Assembly: GCA_020861095.1 (NCBI GenBank)
Contig: JAJBTC010000147.1
Coordinates: 1-64,000 of the forward strand
DNA: 64,000 nt
Source of the DNA: Bacteroides sp.
Lineage (GTDB): Bacteria; Bacteroidota; Bacteroidia; Bacteroidales; Bacteroidaceae
Direction: 5' to 3'
In this document: piece after piece, positions 25,132 through 34,269 of the stretch
How the letters are laid out: every line of letters starts with the position of its first letter
How positions within the stretch are numbered: position 1 is the first letter of the stretch
The notes under the pieces: generated by a model
The model's database searches: none
Seen by the model: the letters and a program-made list of their open reading frames with translations, nothing else
What the model was told of the DNA's origin: nothing
Translations under genes and position numbers: made by a program

Positions 25132-28100
25132 ATGAACCGGAAATTTCTCTGCTCTCTTTTATCAACCTTCACCTTCTTCTTTTTTACGTTATCGCTTTCC
25201 GCGCAGGTCGAACCTCTGATCCTCAACAAAGCCTCACGGGATGAGCAGTGCCGGCAGTGGGTCGACTCGGTATTCAACACCCTCAGTCTGAAAGAGAGGG
25301 TGGGGCAGCTATTTGTCTATACGATAGCTCCCGTACAGACCAGACAGAATGAAGCGTTGCTGCGGGACGCGGTGAAAACCTATAAGGTAGGCGGTTTGCT
25401 CTTTTCCGGAGGTTTGATGGAGAATCAGGCCCAACTGACCAATAAAGCGCAGGAGATGGCCAGTGTGCCCGTGATGATCACTTTCGATGGCGAGTGGGGA
25501 CTATCCATGCGTTTGCGCAACACCCCTATATTTCCCCGCAATATGATACTGGGCTGTATACAGGATGATCGCCTGATCTATGAGTACGGGCAGGAAGTCG
25601 CCCGTCAGAGCCGGGAGATGGGTGTACATGTAAACTTTGCCCCTGTGGCGGATGTGAACATCAATCCCCGCAATCCGGTCATCAATACCCGTTCGTTCGG
25701 TGAAGATCCGGAACGGGTAGCAGACAAGGTGATCGCCTATGCTACCGGTCTGGAAAGCGGAGGTGTACTGAGTGTCAGCAAGCATTTTCCCGGTCATGGA
25801 GATACGGATGTAGATTCTCATCATGCCTTGCCTGTGTTGCCTTTTTCCCGCGAACGGCTGGATAGTGTAGAACTTTACCCCTTCCGTCAGATGATCCGGG
25901 CGGGGCTGGGCAGTATCATGGTCGGGCACCTGGAAGTACCTGCCCTGGAACCGGAGGCCGGACGACCTTCTTCCCTTTCCCGGAATGTTGTACATGGGTT
26001 GCTGAGAGAGGAGATGGGCTTCCGTGGTCTTATCTTTACCGATGCGTTGGCGATGAAAGGGGCCGGCAATGAAAATCCCAGCTTGCAGGCATTGAAAGCC
26101 GGGAATGATATGGTGCTGTCGCCTCCGCGTCTGAAATCGGAGATGGAGGCCGTACTGAAAGCCATAGAGACAGGAGAGTTGAGCGAAGCGGAGATCAATG
26201 AGAAATGCCGGAAGGTGCTTGCCTATAAATACATGCTTGGCTTGCCGGATCGACCAGAGATCCAACTGTCCGGACTGGAGCAACGGATCCATACCCCGCA
26301 GGCTACCGATCTGATCCGGCGGTTGCAACAGGCGGCTGTGACCCTGATCGTCAATAAAGACAGGGTGTTGCCTCTGGATGTGCAGGAGGACGAGAGTGTC
26401 GCGGTGTTACAGGTAGGAGGTGCTTCGGATGCGGAAACCTTCATCAGATCTTTGGAACAATACGCTCCGGTCAGGCGTTTTCAGCTTGCCGGCGGGTTGA
26501 GCGAGTCGGCTTCGGATCAATTGATACAACGCATGAAAGCCTGTAAACGCATTGTGGTTTGTGTGACGGCTACACAACTGACGGCTTATCAGACCTTTTT
26601 TGACCGTTTGGAGTTGGACGAGCCGGTCACTTATGTTTTTTTCACTCCCAATAAATCCATGACGCAGATCGAAACCGCGCTCTCTAAGGCATCCGCAGTG
26701 ATCTGGGCACATTCTACCAACCGCGATGTACAACGTCATACGGCAGATGCCCTGTTTGGGCAGACCACCTTAGACGGAAGGCTTTCCGCCAGTGTAGGTT
26801 CCCTTTTTCGTCCCGGACAGGGAGTGACTCTGATCGCGGGCGAACTTCCGGTCTATCTTCCCGAAGAATATGGGATGAACCCTGTTGTTCTCAACCGGAT
26901 CGATGAGATTGCCCGGGAGGGTATCTCTAAAGATGCCTATCCGGGGTGCCAGGTGGTTGTACTCAAAGAGGGTAAGATGATGTACAACAAGACGTTTGGT
27001 ACTCATACCGGTAAGGGAAGCGCGGAGGTTGAACGGGAAGATATCTACGATGTCGCTTCGCTGAGTAAGATGGTCGGTACGCTGCTGGCTGTCATGAAGG
27101 TATACGATAAAGGGCTGTTCAATCTGACGGATAAGGTGAGCGATCATCTTCCGTACCTGAAAGGGACCAATAAAGAACATATCACCGTCCGGGAAGTTCT
27201 CTTTCACGAATCGGGCCTTGTTTCCAGCATCCCTTTCTACAGAGAAGGGATAGATACGGATAGTTATCGGGGCACTTTGCTGAGTGCCAAACGCGATGCT
27301 ACACACCCCCTGCAACTGGAGAGCCGGATATGGGCCAACCCTCATTTCTCTTTCAGGGAGGGGCTTGTTTCTCCGGTACGTACCGATACGCATACCTTGC
27401 ATGTGGTGGACAGCATGTGGGTCGATCAGTCGTTCCAGACAGAGATCAACCGCAAGATAGCCTCTTCCAGACTGGGAGAGAAGAAATACGTATATAGTTG
27501 TATCGGTTTCATCCTGCTCCAGCAGATGGTGGAGCAGTTGACAGGCACTCCGCTGGATACCTATCTGGCGCGTGAGTTTTTCGATCCGATGGGACTCCGG
27601 CGTACGGCCTATCTTCCTTTGCGTTATTTCACCAAAGAGGAGATTGTGCCTTCGGCGATAGACCGGTTTGTGCGTAAGACTACCATACACGGATATGTTC
27701 ACGATGAAGCGGCGGCTTTTCAAGGGGGTGTTTCCGGCAATGCCGGACTTTTCTCCACAGCTACAGAGGTGGCTCAGATTTCCCAGTTGCTGCTCAACGG
27801 AGGGGAATACTGTGGAAAACGTTATCTGGGAGAGGAGACTTGCAGACTTTTTACAACAGAAACTTCTTCCCGCAGCCGGCGTGGCCTCGGTTTTGATAAG
27901 CCCGATCGCAGGAACCCGGAGCGTAGTCCGTGCGCCGCTGCCGTGCCGGCTTCCGTATATGGACATACCGGTTTTACGGGTACGTGTGTCTGGGTAGATC
28001 CGGACAACGAACTGGTATATGTTTTTCTCAGCAACCGTACCTATCCTTTTACGGTGACCAATCAGCTTTCGAAATTGGGGATCCGTAAGCGGATACAGGA

Positions 28101-28140
28101 GGTGATCTATCAGTCGCTTGAGAAAAAGAAAGGTAGCTGA
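25132..28140 (+). CDS. Glycoside hydrolase family 3 / serine beta-lactamase-family fusion
   Basis: A 1002-aa secreted protein with a signal peptide (MNRKFLCSLLSTFTFFFFTLSLSAQ in parts). Residues about 30-370 form a NagZ-like GH3 domain with KHFPGHGDTDVDSHHALP (His dyad region near 218-232) and FTDALAMKG, where the Asp near 303 is the expected nucleophile. About 390-580 is the GH3 C-terminal domain. About 595-1000 is a class-C-beta-lactamase/esterase-like domain with SLSK (near 642-645), YSC in place of the usual YxN (near 788) and HTGFTGT as the third motif. Such fusions occur in Bacteroidota and are thought to act on peptidoglycan fragments; substrate and role here are inference. Confidence 0.9.
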   Translation: MNRKFLCSLLSTFTFFFFTLSLSAQVEPLILNKASRDEQCRQWVDSVFNTLSLKERVGQLFVYTIAPVQTRQNEALLRDAVKTYKVGGLLFSGGLMENQAQLTNKAQEMASVPVMITFDGEWGLSMRLRNTPIFPRNMILGCIQDDRLIYEYGQEVARQSREMGVHVNFAPVADVNINPRNPVINTRSFGEDPERVADKVIAYATGLESGGVLSVSKHFPGHGDTDVDSHHALPVLPFSRERLDSVELYPFRQMIRAGLGSIMVGHLEVPALEPEAGRPSSLSRNVVHGLLREEMGFRGLIFTDALAMKGAGNENPSLQALKAGNDMVLSPPRLKSEMEAVLKAIETGELSEAEINEKCRKVLAYKYMLGLPDRPEIQLSGLEQRIHTPQATDLIRRLQQAAVTLIVNKDRVLPLDVQEDESVAVLQVGGASDAETFIRSLEQYAPVRRFQLAGGLSESASDQLIQRMKACKRIVVCVTATQLTAYQTFFDRLELDEPVTYVFFTPNKSMTQIETALSKASAVIWAHSTNRDVQRHTADALFGQTTLDGRLSASVGSLFRPGQGVTLIAGELPVYLPEEYGMNPVVLNRIDEIAREGISKDAYPGCQVVVLKEGKMMYNKTFGTHTGKGSAEVEREDIYDVASLSKMVGTLLAVMKVYDKGLFNLTDKVSDHLPYLKGTNKEHITVREVLFHESGLVSSIPFYREGIDTDSYRGTLLSAKRDATHPLQLESRIWANPHFSFREGLVSPVRTDTHTLHVVDSMWVDQSFQTEINRKIASSRLGEKKYVYSCIGFILLQQMVEQLTGTPLDTYLAREFFDPMGLRRTAYLPLRYFTKEEIVPSAIDRFVRKTTIHGYVHDEAAAFQGGVSGNAGLFSTATEVAQISQLLLNGGEYCGKRYLGEETCRLFTTETSSRSRRGLGFDKPDRRNPERSPCAAAVPASVYGHTGFTGTCVWVDPDNELVYVFLSNRTYPFTVTNQLSKLGIRKRIQEVIYQSLEKKKGS

Positions 28141-28302
28141 AAAAGGCGTATCTTTCCTGAAAATATGGGAAAACTCTGCATATTTTGGGGACAATCTCTT
28201 TTGCCGGTTGGAGATACAGTCCGTTTGAAGTCTCTGTTCGGGCTTTTGCCCTACCTACTGTTTACAATTTTATTTTCCACATTTATAAAACCAAAACGAG
28301 GC

Positions 28303-28378
28303 TGTCTCACCAATAGATCTTACTTTATTGGCATCTGATCTTTTTCCACCCTTTCCATGAATAAAGGATTCTCCAATT
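28303..28378. repeat. Degenerate dispersed element, copy 2 (reverse orientation)
   Basis: The reverse complement of this segment matches 7370-7441: TTATTCATGGAAA, GGTGGAAAA, AATAAAGTAA and GAGACAGCCT occur in the same order and spacing. The surrounding 28141-28302 and 28379-28555 hold nothing recognisable. Confidence 0.65.
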
Positions 28379-28555
28379 CCTCAAGATACCTTCATTTTTC
28401 TATGGTGAGAAAGCCCCATTAATTTCCTTGTTTGATCTTTGACCTTCTATCTGAGGACTATCTTAACCTGAAAATCTTGTTTATCTGAGAATAATGTGTA
28501 TGTTGTGTCTGATAAGTAGAAGTTCATCCTTCATTCTATATACTCTTCCGGTATC

Positions 28556-28730
28556 CTGTAGAGACACGAAAAGATTTACGATTTGACGATGTACGATTTA
28601 CGATTGAAATTACATTTTGTAAATCCCCATACATTACATGTTAGATGCAAACATACGAGACGCAAAGAGATTTACGATTGGACGCATCAACGGTCGACGA
28701 AGTCAACCAACGGTCAGCAAAGGGATTTAC
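28556..28730. repeat. Dispersed intergenic repeat, copy B (inverted relative to copy A)
   Basis: The reverse complement aligns with 1-175 as described for copy A, including an extra GTTGACTTCGTCGA block that also occurs at about 7456-7469. Confidence 0.75.
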
Positions 28731-28768
28731 GATGTACGATTGAAAATACATGATATCATACACTTGTA

Positions 28769-28904
28769 GAGACGCATATTTGCGTCTCAGCACACCGAAT
28801 GGGAATGCATACATCATGCGAGATTTATTTTTTGTTAAACCTGCACCTCGGAGACGCACGCTCCGGGGTTGGACCTGTACCGCGGAGACGCAACTATGCG
28901 TCTC
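28769..28904. repeat. Two GAGACGCA palindromes
   Basis: GAGACGCA-TATT-TGCGTCTC at 28769-28788 and GAGACGCA-ACTA-TGCGTCTC at 28885-28904: same arms, different 4-base loops, and outer flanks TAGAGACG or CGTCTCTAC. A third copy is at 7644-7663. A single arm (GGAGACGCACG) lies between them at about 28852. Confidence 0.85.
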
Positions 28905-29093
28905 TACAATAGCGAATCTCTTTCTCTGTAGACCAAGTAATAAAAAATCATGGTATGGATACACGTGTAGATATATACGATATCACCTCTCTACAACAAA
29001 ACAGAGTATGATATATACCATGAATGATAAATCCTTACTTAGTATATATATGATCTATCGGGAATAGAACAGGAGGGTGTTTTTGAGACATTT

Positions 29094-29213
29094 TTGCCAC
29101 CCCTTTGGCAAGGTTTTGCCAGTGCGTTGGCAAGGTCTTGCCAAAGGGGTGGCAACATGTTGCCAAGCAGGTGGCAAAGTTTTGCCAATCGGGGGGCAGG
29201 ATGTTGGCAATTT
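29094..29213. repeat. 22-bp tandem array of inverted half-sites
   Basis: Five full units and a partial sixth start at exactly 29094, 29116, 29138, 29160, 29182 and 29204. Each unit reads TTGCCA, six variable bases, (T)GGCAA or a close variant, then four bases. TTGCCA and TGGCAA thus alternate about every 11 bp. The variable bases are not conserved while the half-sites are. An 81-codon minus-strand open frame crosses it but is not convincing as a gene. Confidence 0.9.
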
Positions 29214-29351
29214 AAGCGTATCCCGGATCCTGTTTTAACTTGACAAAACAACTTTTTAACAACAGACCCTATAAAAAGCAACAACGTCCGTCAAAAAGGC
29301 CATTGAAAAGAAGAACACCAGAAATCGACCCATACACAAAGAGAAGAAAAG

Positions 29352-29390
29352 AAAGAGGCTGTCTCCATATAGCATGGAGACAGCCTCTTT
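29352..29390 (-). terminator. Terminator of the tRNA-Met gene
   Basis: GAGGCTGTCTCCAT (29355-29368), a five-base loop, ATGGAGACAGCCTC (29374-29387), extended by A-T pairs on both sides, so it can act in both directions. It ends four bases from the 3' end of the tRNA. The GGCTGTCTC core also occurs in the dispersed element at 7433-7441 and 28304-28312. Confidence 0.85.
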
Positions 29391-29393
29391 TTG

Positions 29394-29467
29394 TAGCGCG
29401 ACCCAGGATTGAACTGGGGACCTCATGATTATGAATCATGCGCTCTAACCGGCTGAGCTATCGCGCC
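29394..29467 (-). tRNA. tRNA-Met (CAU anticodon), probably elongator
   Basis: On the minus strand the sequence folds as acceptor GGCGCGA/TCGCGCT (first pair G-U), D arm GCTC...GAGC, anticodon arm CATGA-TTCATAA-TCATG with anticodon CAT, variable AGGTC, T arm CCCAG-TTCAATC-CTGGG, and discriminator A. CCA is not encoded (ACAAAA follows). It lacks the C1 mismatch and GGG/CCC anticodon stem of initiator tRNA. A tRNA-Ile with lysidine-modified CAU cannot be fully excluded, but the GGCGCGATAGCTCAG body fits elongator Met. Confidence 0.93.
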
Positions 29468-29489
29468 CTCATTTTCGTGATTGCGGGTG

Positions 29490-29520
29490 CAAAGATAGAG
29501 GTTTTTATGAAACTTCCAAA
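29490..29520 (-). promoter_or_regulatory. Full -33/-7 promoter of tRNA-Met
   Basis: On the minus strand TTTG (29520-29517), 19 bases, TATCTTTG (29497-29490); the tRNA starts 22 bases downstream. Exact Bacteroidota consensus and spacing. Confidence 0.85.
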
Positions 29521-29697
29521 ATATGCAAACTTATTTTTCCGATTTTATGTAGAGTATATATATCCGGTCGTATGGGTTTTGATCCGGATAAAGGTGAAAA
29601 GCAGAAGGATGAAAAATAAATTATTTTCAACGCAAATAAGAGGTAATTAGAAAAAACAACTATCTTGGCCCGCACAATCTAAATAGTGGAACGAGTT

Positions 29698-30084
29698 ATG
29701 AAGAAAGAGAAAATACATTTGGAATACCTTTTGAATGCAACCTCTAAAAATATAATATGGGCGGCGATCAGTACTCCTTCGGGTCTGGAAGACTGGTTTG
29801 CCGACAAAGTGGATTCACGTGATAAGAATGTGACTTTTCATTGGGGGAAGACGGAAGAACGGCAGGCAGAGATCATAGGGATCCGCGCCTTTTCCTATAT
29901 CCGCTTTCGTTGGGCAGACGAGGTGGGCGAACGATACTACTTCGAACTGAAGATGACCAATAATGAACTCACCAATGATTATGTCCTGGAAATTACCGAT
30001 TTTGCCGAGCCCGAAGAGGTGGAAGATCTGAAAGAACTGTGGGACTCACAGATAGATACCCTGCGACGTACCTGTGGTTTCTGA
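29698..30084 (+). CDS. START-like (SRPBCC/AHSA1-type) domain protein
   Basis: A 128-aa cytoplasmic protein beginning MKKEKIHLEYLLNATSKNIIWAAISTP (cut here), with the pattern of AHSA1-like START domains: a beta strand, then LEDWFADKV, a long set of strands, and a C-terminal helix DLKELWDSQIDTLRRTCGF. Such proteins bind small hydrophobic ligands or partner proteins; no specific role is known to me for this Bacteroidales family. The open frame starts at a GTG at 29686, but the ATG at 29698 follows an unstructured A/T-rich leader and matches the domain start. The LptF/G permease gene follows after 145 bp. Confidence 0.8.
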   Translation: MKKEKIHLEYLLNATSKNIIWAAISTPSGLEDWFADKVDSRDKNVTFHWGKTEERQAEIIGIRAFSYIRFRWADEVGERYYFELKMTNNELTNDYVLEITDFAEPEEVEDLKELWDSQIDTLRRTCGF

Positions 30085-30195
30085 CAGGAAAGGAGAAGGT
30101 AGTCAAAAAAAGATAAAAATAGGTATCTTTCGAGAAAACGGAGTGGCCTGGGGTTAACTTTCAATTAAAAATTTCCTTCCCTGCTTTTTTTATGC

Positions 30196-30203
30196 TAATT
30201 TTG
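30196..30203 (+). promoter_or_regulatory. -7 promoter box (TAATTTTG) of the LptF/G permease gene
   Basis: TAnnTTTG match 27 bp before the ATG at 30230, implying a very short leader. Confidence 0.5.
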
Positions 30204-30229
30204 TATCTTAATTGCATGTGAACAGTAAG

Positions 30230-32155
30230 ATGCTACGCATAAAAAAATTAGATATATTTGTCCTAAAGAGCTTTCTGCTGCTCTTCGTTGCCACCTTTTT
30301 CATTTGCCTTTTCATTTTCATGATGCAGTTCCTCTGGAAATATGTGGATGAACTGGTTGGGAAAGGTCTGGAGATGAGTGTGCTGGGAGAGTTCTTTTTC
30401 TATTCCGCGGTCACCCTGGTACCTACCTCGTTGCCATTGGCCATTCTGTTGGCTTCCCTGATCACTTTTGGTAATTTCGGAGAGCGGTATGAGTTGCTTG
30501 CCATGAAAGCAGCCGGTATATCGTTGCTCAACATCATGCGTCCTCTCATTATATTTGTTACGTTCCTCTGTTGCATTTCTTTCTTTTTTCAGAACGTGAT
30601 CGGTCCGCAAGCCTATGTGAAGCTATGGACCTTGTTGATCTCTATGAAACAGAAATCGCCGGAGCTGGATATTCCCGAGGGCGTGTTCTACGATGAGATC
30701 GACGGTTATAATCTCTATGTCAAGAAGAAGAACCGGAAGACCGGGGTATTGTATGATGTGACGATCTACAATGTGTCCCAGGGGTTTGAGAATGCCGACA
30801 TCATTGTGGCCGACTCGGGTAGGCTGGAGATGACGGCAGACAAGCAGCACCTCTATCTGAGGTTGTATGATGGAGAGATGTTCTCCAACCTGTCTCAGCA
30901 ACAAGGGGGTATGAATGCGCAGAATGCTCCTTATCGACGGGAGACCTTCCGGGAGAAACATTCGATCATTGAGTTCGATGCGGAATTCAATATGGTAGAT
31001 GCCAGTGTCATGGGCAATCAGTCCAACAGTAAGAATATGAAGATGCTACAGGCCGATATAGACTCCATGAACCATGTCACCGATAGTATCGGTCGAAAAT
31101 ATTATACGGATGCTGCTACCAGCAGTTACCGTCCGGTCTCTAACCTGAGTAAAGAAGATACTGTCCGTATCCGGGAGGCTCATCTGGGAGAGTATGATGT
31201 GGATAGTCTGTTCCTGGCTTCCACACTGGCGCAGAAGCAGAAGTTTTTGACTACTGCCACCAGCCGTGCGGAGAGCCTTAAGAACGACTGGAATTTCAAA
31301 AGTTTCACCATCAAGCAGAACGATCAGAGTATCCGCAGGCACAAGACCTCCTGGCATGAAAAGATCACCCTGTCGCTGGCTTGTCTGATATTCTTCTTTA
31401 TCGGTGCTCCGTTGGGTGCTATCATCCGCAAAGGAGGGCTTGGAATGCCGGTGGTAATCTCCGTACTGATCTTTATTATTTATTACATCATCAACAATAC
31501 AGGCTATAAAATGGCCCGTGACGGTAAGTGGATCGTATGGGTGGGTATGTGGACCAGTACGGCAGTGCTGGCACCTCTGGGGGCGTTTCTTACCTATAAG
31601 TCGAATAAAGATTCCGTGGTGTTCAACGCGGATGTATACCTGGCCTGGATCCGGAAGATCATAGGGATACGAGGGGTGCGTCATTTCTACCGGAAAGAGG
31701 TGATCATCCACGTTCCGGACTATGCCAACCTTCCCGGCCGGCTGGATATCCTGACGGAAGCGTGCAGGTCTTATCTCAGGGAAAACAAATTGCTCAAGGC
31801 TCCCAACTATGTGAGGCTCTGGACCACAGATCCTAAGGACGATCCTATAGAAGCCATCAATGAACAGTTGGAAAGTATACTGGAAGAGATGTCCAATACC
31901 ACCTCTTATACCTTACTGGATACGCTCAAGAATTATCCCATCATTCCGTCGAACGCGCACAAGCGGCCTTTTCAACGGTATGGGCTCAATCTGGCTATGG
32001 GCATCGTTTTCCCGGTAGGGTTGTTTTTCTATTTCCGCATCTGGGCTTTCCGCATTCGTCTGTACAAAGATCTGGAAAAGATCATTCGCACCAATGACCA
32101 GGTGAAGGTTATTGTGGTGAACTCCCTGGTGAATCCGGAACCTATCCACAACTAA
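30230..32155 (+). CDS. LptF/LptG-family permease (YjgP/YjgQ)
   Basis: A 641-aa inner-membrane protein. Three N-terminal helices (about residues 14-125) hold SFLLLFVATFFICLFIFMMQF and SLPLAILLASLITFGNFGERYELLAMKAAG, a very characteristic LptF/G stretch (given here in parts). A periplasmic jellyroll follows, then three more helices (KITLSLACLIFFFIGAPLGAIIRKGG). The LptB2FG complex extracts lipopolysaccharide and passes it to LptC/A. The C-terminal extension beyond the sixth helix makes the protein longer than proteobacterial LptF/G, as is usual in Bacteroidales. ATG 30230 (MLRIKKLDIFVLKSF) is preferred over TTG/GTG codons just upstream. ribBA starts 26 bp downstream, so the two are probably cotranscribed. 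Confidence 0.92.
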   Translation: MLRIKKLDIFVLKSFLLLFVATFFICLFIFMMQFLWKYVDELVGKGLEMSVLGEFFFYSAVTLVPTSLPLAILLASLITFGNFGERYELLAMKAAGISLLNIMRPLIIFVTFLCCISFFFQNVIGPQAYVKLWTLLISMKQKSPELDIPEGVFYDEIDGYNLYVKKKNRKTGVLYDVTIYNVSQGFENADIIVADSGRLEMTADKQHLYLRLYDGEMFSNLSQQQGGMNAQNAPYRRETFREKHSIIEFDAEFNMVDASVMGNQSNSKNMKMLQADIDSMNHVTDSIGRKYYTDAATSSYRPVSNLSKEDTVRIREAHLGEYDVDSLFLASTLAQKQKFLTTATSRAESLKNDWNFKSFTIKQNDQSIRRHKTSWHEKITLSLACLIFFFIGAPLGAIIRKGGLGMPVVISVLIFIIYYIINNTGYKMARDGKWIVWVGMWTSTAVLAPLGAFLTYKSNKDSVVFNADVYLAWIRKIIGIRGVRHFYRKEVIIHVPDYANLPGRLDILTEACRSYLRENKLLKAPNYVRLWTTDPKDDPIEAINEQLESILEEMSNTTSYTLLDTLKNYPIIPSNAHKRPFQRYGLNLAMGIVFPVGLFFYFRIWAFRIRLYKDLEKIIRTNDQVKVIVVNSLVNPEPIHN

Positions 32156-32180
32156 ATATACGAATTAAACATAGCAAGAT

Positions 32181-33395
32181 ATGGAAGATATCAGATTACA
32201 TACCATAGAAGAAGCGATCGAAGATTTCCGTGAAGGAAAATTTGTGATCGTGGTCGACGATGAAGACCGGGAAAATGAAGGAGATTTCATTATCGCAGCC
32301 GAGAAGATCACTCCTGAAAAAGTAAATTTCATGATGACTCACGGGCGCGGGGTGCTGTGCGCACCTATTACTGAGGAGCGTTGCCGGGAACTGGAGCTGG
32401 ACATGCAGGTCTCGGCCAACACCTCCATTTATGAAACCCCTTTTACCGTCACCGTCGACCTGTTGCCAGGCTGTACGACCGGCGTTTCCATGCATGACAG
32501 GGCGGCTACCATCCGCGCACTGGCCGATCCGTCGACCAGACCTGTCGATCTGGGACGTCCGGGGCACCTCAATCCGTTGCGGGCCCGCTCGCGTGGGGTG
32601 CTCCGCAGGGCCGGGCATACGGAAGCTACTGTGGACCTGGCACGTCTGGCCGGACTCTATCCGGCGGGCGCGCTGATAGAGATCATCAACGAAGACGGTA
32701 CGATGGCACGTTTGCCCCAATTGATGGAAGTGGCGAAACGGTTTGACCTCAAGATCATCTCCATCAAGGACCTGATCGCTTATCGCCTGCAACATGAATC
32801 TTCTGTAGAAAAAGGGGTAGAAGTGGATATGCCTACCCAGTACGGGCACTTCCGCCTGATCCCGTTCCGCCAGAAATCCAATAATATGGAGCATATCGCT
32901 CTGTTCAAAGGGACCTGGGAGCCGGACGAACCGATCCTGGTACGTGTGCACTCTTCCTGTATGACGGGAGATATTCTGGGTTCCTGCCGTTGTGAGTGCG
33001 GAGAACAGCTGCATAAGGCCATGGAGATGATCGAAGAGGAAGGTAAAGGAGTGATCATCTATATGAACCAGGAGGGACGCGGCATCGGCCTGATGAACAA
33101 AATGGCTGCTTATAAGTTACAGGAAGAGGGGTTTGATACGGTAGATGCGAACATTCATCTGGGATTTGATCCAGATGAGCGGGATTACGGAGTAGGAGCT
33201 CAGATCCTGCGCGAACTGGGTGTGGGTAAGATGAAACTGCTGACTAACAATCCCGTGAAGCGTGTCGGACTCGAATCCTACGGGCTGGAGATCACGGAAA
33301 ATATAGGGATAGAGATTACCCCCAACCCTTACAATGAAAAGTATCTCCGTACCAAAAAAGAGAGAATGGGACATACCCTTCATCTGAATAAATAA
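32181..33395 (+). CDS. ribBA: Bifunctional 3,4-dihydroxy-2-butanone-4-phosphate synthase / GTP cyclohydrolase II
   Basis: The 404-aa fusion catalyses the two entry reactions of riboflavin synthesis. Residues about 1-205 are the RibB domain, with the acidic metal/substrate loop [12 protein letters not shown] (about 24-35), [10 protein letters not shown], the HDRAATI loop and [14 protein letters not shown]. Residues about 206-404 are the RibA domain with the zinc cysteines of [20 protein letters not shown] and the catalytic [16 protein letters not shown], then [16 protein letters not shown]. It lies 26 bp after the LptF/G permease gene and 27 bp before the BI-1 family gene. No FMN-riboswitch-like leader is visible in the short gap. 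Confidence 0.97.
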   Translation: MEDIRLHTIEEAIEDFREGKFVIVVDDEDRENEGDFIIAAEKITPEKVNFMMTHGRGVLCAPITEERCRELELDMQVSANTSIYETPFTVTVDLLPGCTTGVSMHDRAATIRALADPSTRPVDLGRPGHLNPLRARSRGVLRRAGHTEATVDLARLAGLYPAGALIEIINEDGTMARLPQLMEVAKRFDLKIISIKDLIAYRLQHESSVEKGVEVDMPTQYGHFRLIPFRQKSNNMEHIALFKGTWEPDEPILVRVHSSCMTGDILGSCRCECGEQLHKAMEMIEEEGKGVIIYMNQEGRGIGLMNKMAAYKLQEEGFDTVDANIHLGFDPDERDYGVGAQILRELGVGKMKLLTNNPVKRVGLESYGLEITENIGIEITPNPYNEKYLRTKKERMGHTLHLNK

Positions 33396-33421
33396 TTTAT
33401 CTATAAATAAATCTCAGCATT

Positions 33422-34120
33422 ATGGAAATTAAAACAGTAGCAGATGCTTATCAGAGAAGTGCGCAGGTTGCGCTTTTTCGCAATGTATATCTTTGGATGA
33501 CGATGGCACTGGCCATCACCGGCCTGACCGCTATGCTTGTTTCGGATTCTTACGCAATCCAGCGGATGATCTTTGCCAATCAGATGGTGTGGTGGGGATT
33601 ACTGATCGGTGAGCTGGCGTTGGTGTGGTATTTATCTGCCCGTATCAATAAATTGAGTTTTACTTCAGCCACCTGTATGTTCATTCTTTACTCTATACTC
33701 AACGGGGCCACTCTTTCGGTGATACTGCTGGTATATACGGCTGAGTCCATTGCTTCTACTTTCTTTATTACCGCAGGCACGTTTGCCGCCATGAGCCTGA
33801 TCGGCTATTTTACCAAAAAAGACCTCAGTTCATTGGGAAGCCTGCTTTTCATGGCTCTGATCGGGTTGATCATTGCTACCGTTGTCAACCTCTTTATGAA
33901 GAGTGAGACTTTATATTATATTCTCTCTTACGCGGGAGTGATCATCTTTGTCGGGCTCACTGCCTACGATACCCAGAAGATCAAGAGAATGTTGTTGAGT
34001 GAAGGGGTGGAAGTGAATGATACAACACGCAAAGTCGCTTTGATGGGGGCATTGGCGCTTTATCTCGACTTTATCAACCTGTTCCTTTATCTGCTCAGAT
34101 TGTTAGGGAACAGAAGGTAA
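33422..34120 (+). CDS. Bax inhibitor-1/YccA family membrane protein
   Basis: A 232-aa protein with seven hydrophobic segments, starting after a short N-terminus (VYLWMTMALAITGLTAMLVS) and ending with ALYLDFINLFLYLLRLLG, the UPF0005/BI-1 C-terminal signature containing the conserved Asp. The YFTKKDLSSLGSLLFMALIGLIIA stretch and AYDTQKIKR are also typical. Bacterial members behave as pH-dependent calcium leak channels or modulate membrane proteases; function in Bacteroidota is not established. It is the third gene of a compact block after ribBA. Confidence 0.92.
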   Translation: MEIKTVADAYQRSAQVALFRNVYLWMTMALAITGLTAMLVSDSYAIQRMIFANQMVWWGLLIGELALVWYLSARINKLSFTSATCMFILYSILNGATLSVILLVYTAESIASTFFITAGTFAAMSLIGYFTKKDLSSLGSLLFMALIGLIIATVVNLFMKSETLYYILSYAGVIIFVGLTAYDTQKIKRMLLSEGVEVNDTTRKVALMGALALYLDFINLFLYLLRLLGNRR

Positions 34121-34269
34121 TTGCAGAAAAAAGTGAGGATAATAAGGAATAGGCTTTCCTATATCGGAAAATATCACTTATTTTGCGAACTGAAAGTGGT
34201 CTGACTTCTATTCATTACCGGGAAAATGCAGACTACTTCCAAATTCATTCAATATAAACCTAAATTAAA

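Noticed and set aside
29094-29213. CRISPR array
   Set aside because: Unit of 22 bp with only short half-sites conserved, no spacer of 30 bp, no cas genes in the window.
29039-29284. 81-codon minus-strand open frame across the 22-bp array
   Set aside because: Its middle is just the translation of the array; the period of 22 is not a multiple of three, and the spacer bases change without regard to codons. No promoter or homologous domain is seen.
29240-29428. 62-codon plus-strand frame
   Set aside because: It runs through the terminator hairpin and antisense to tRNA-Met.
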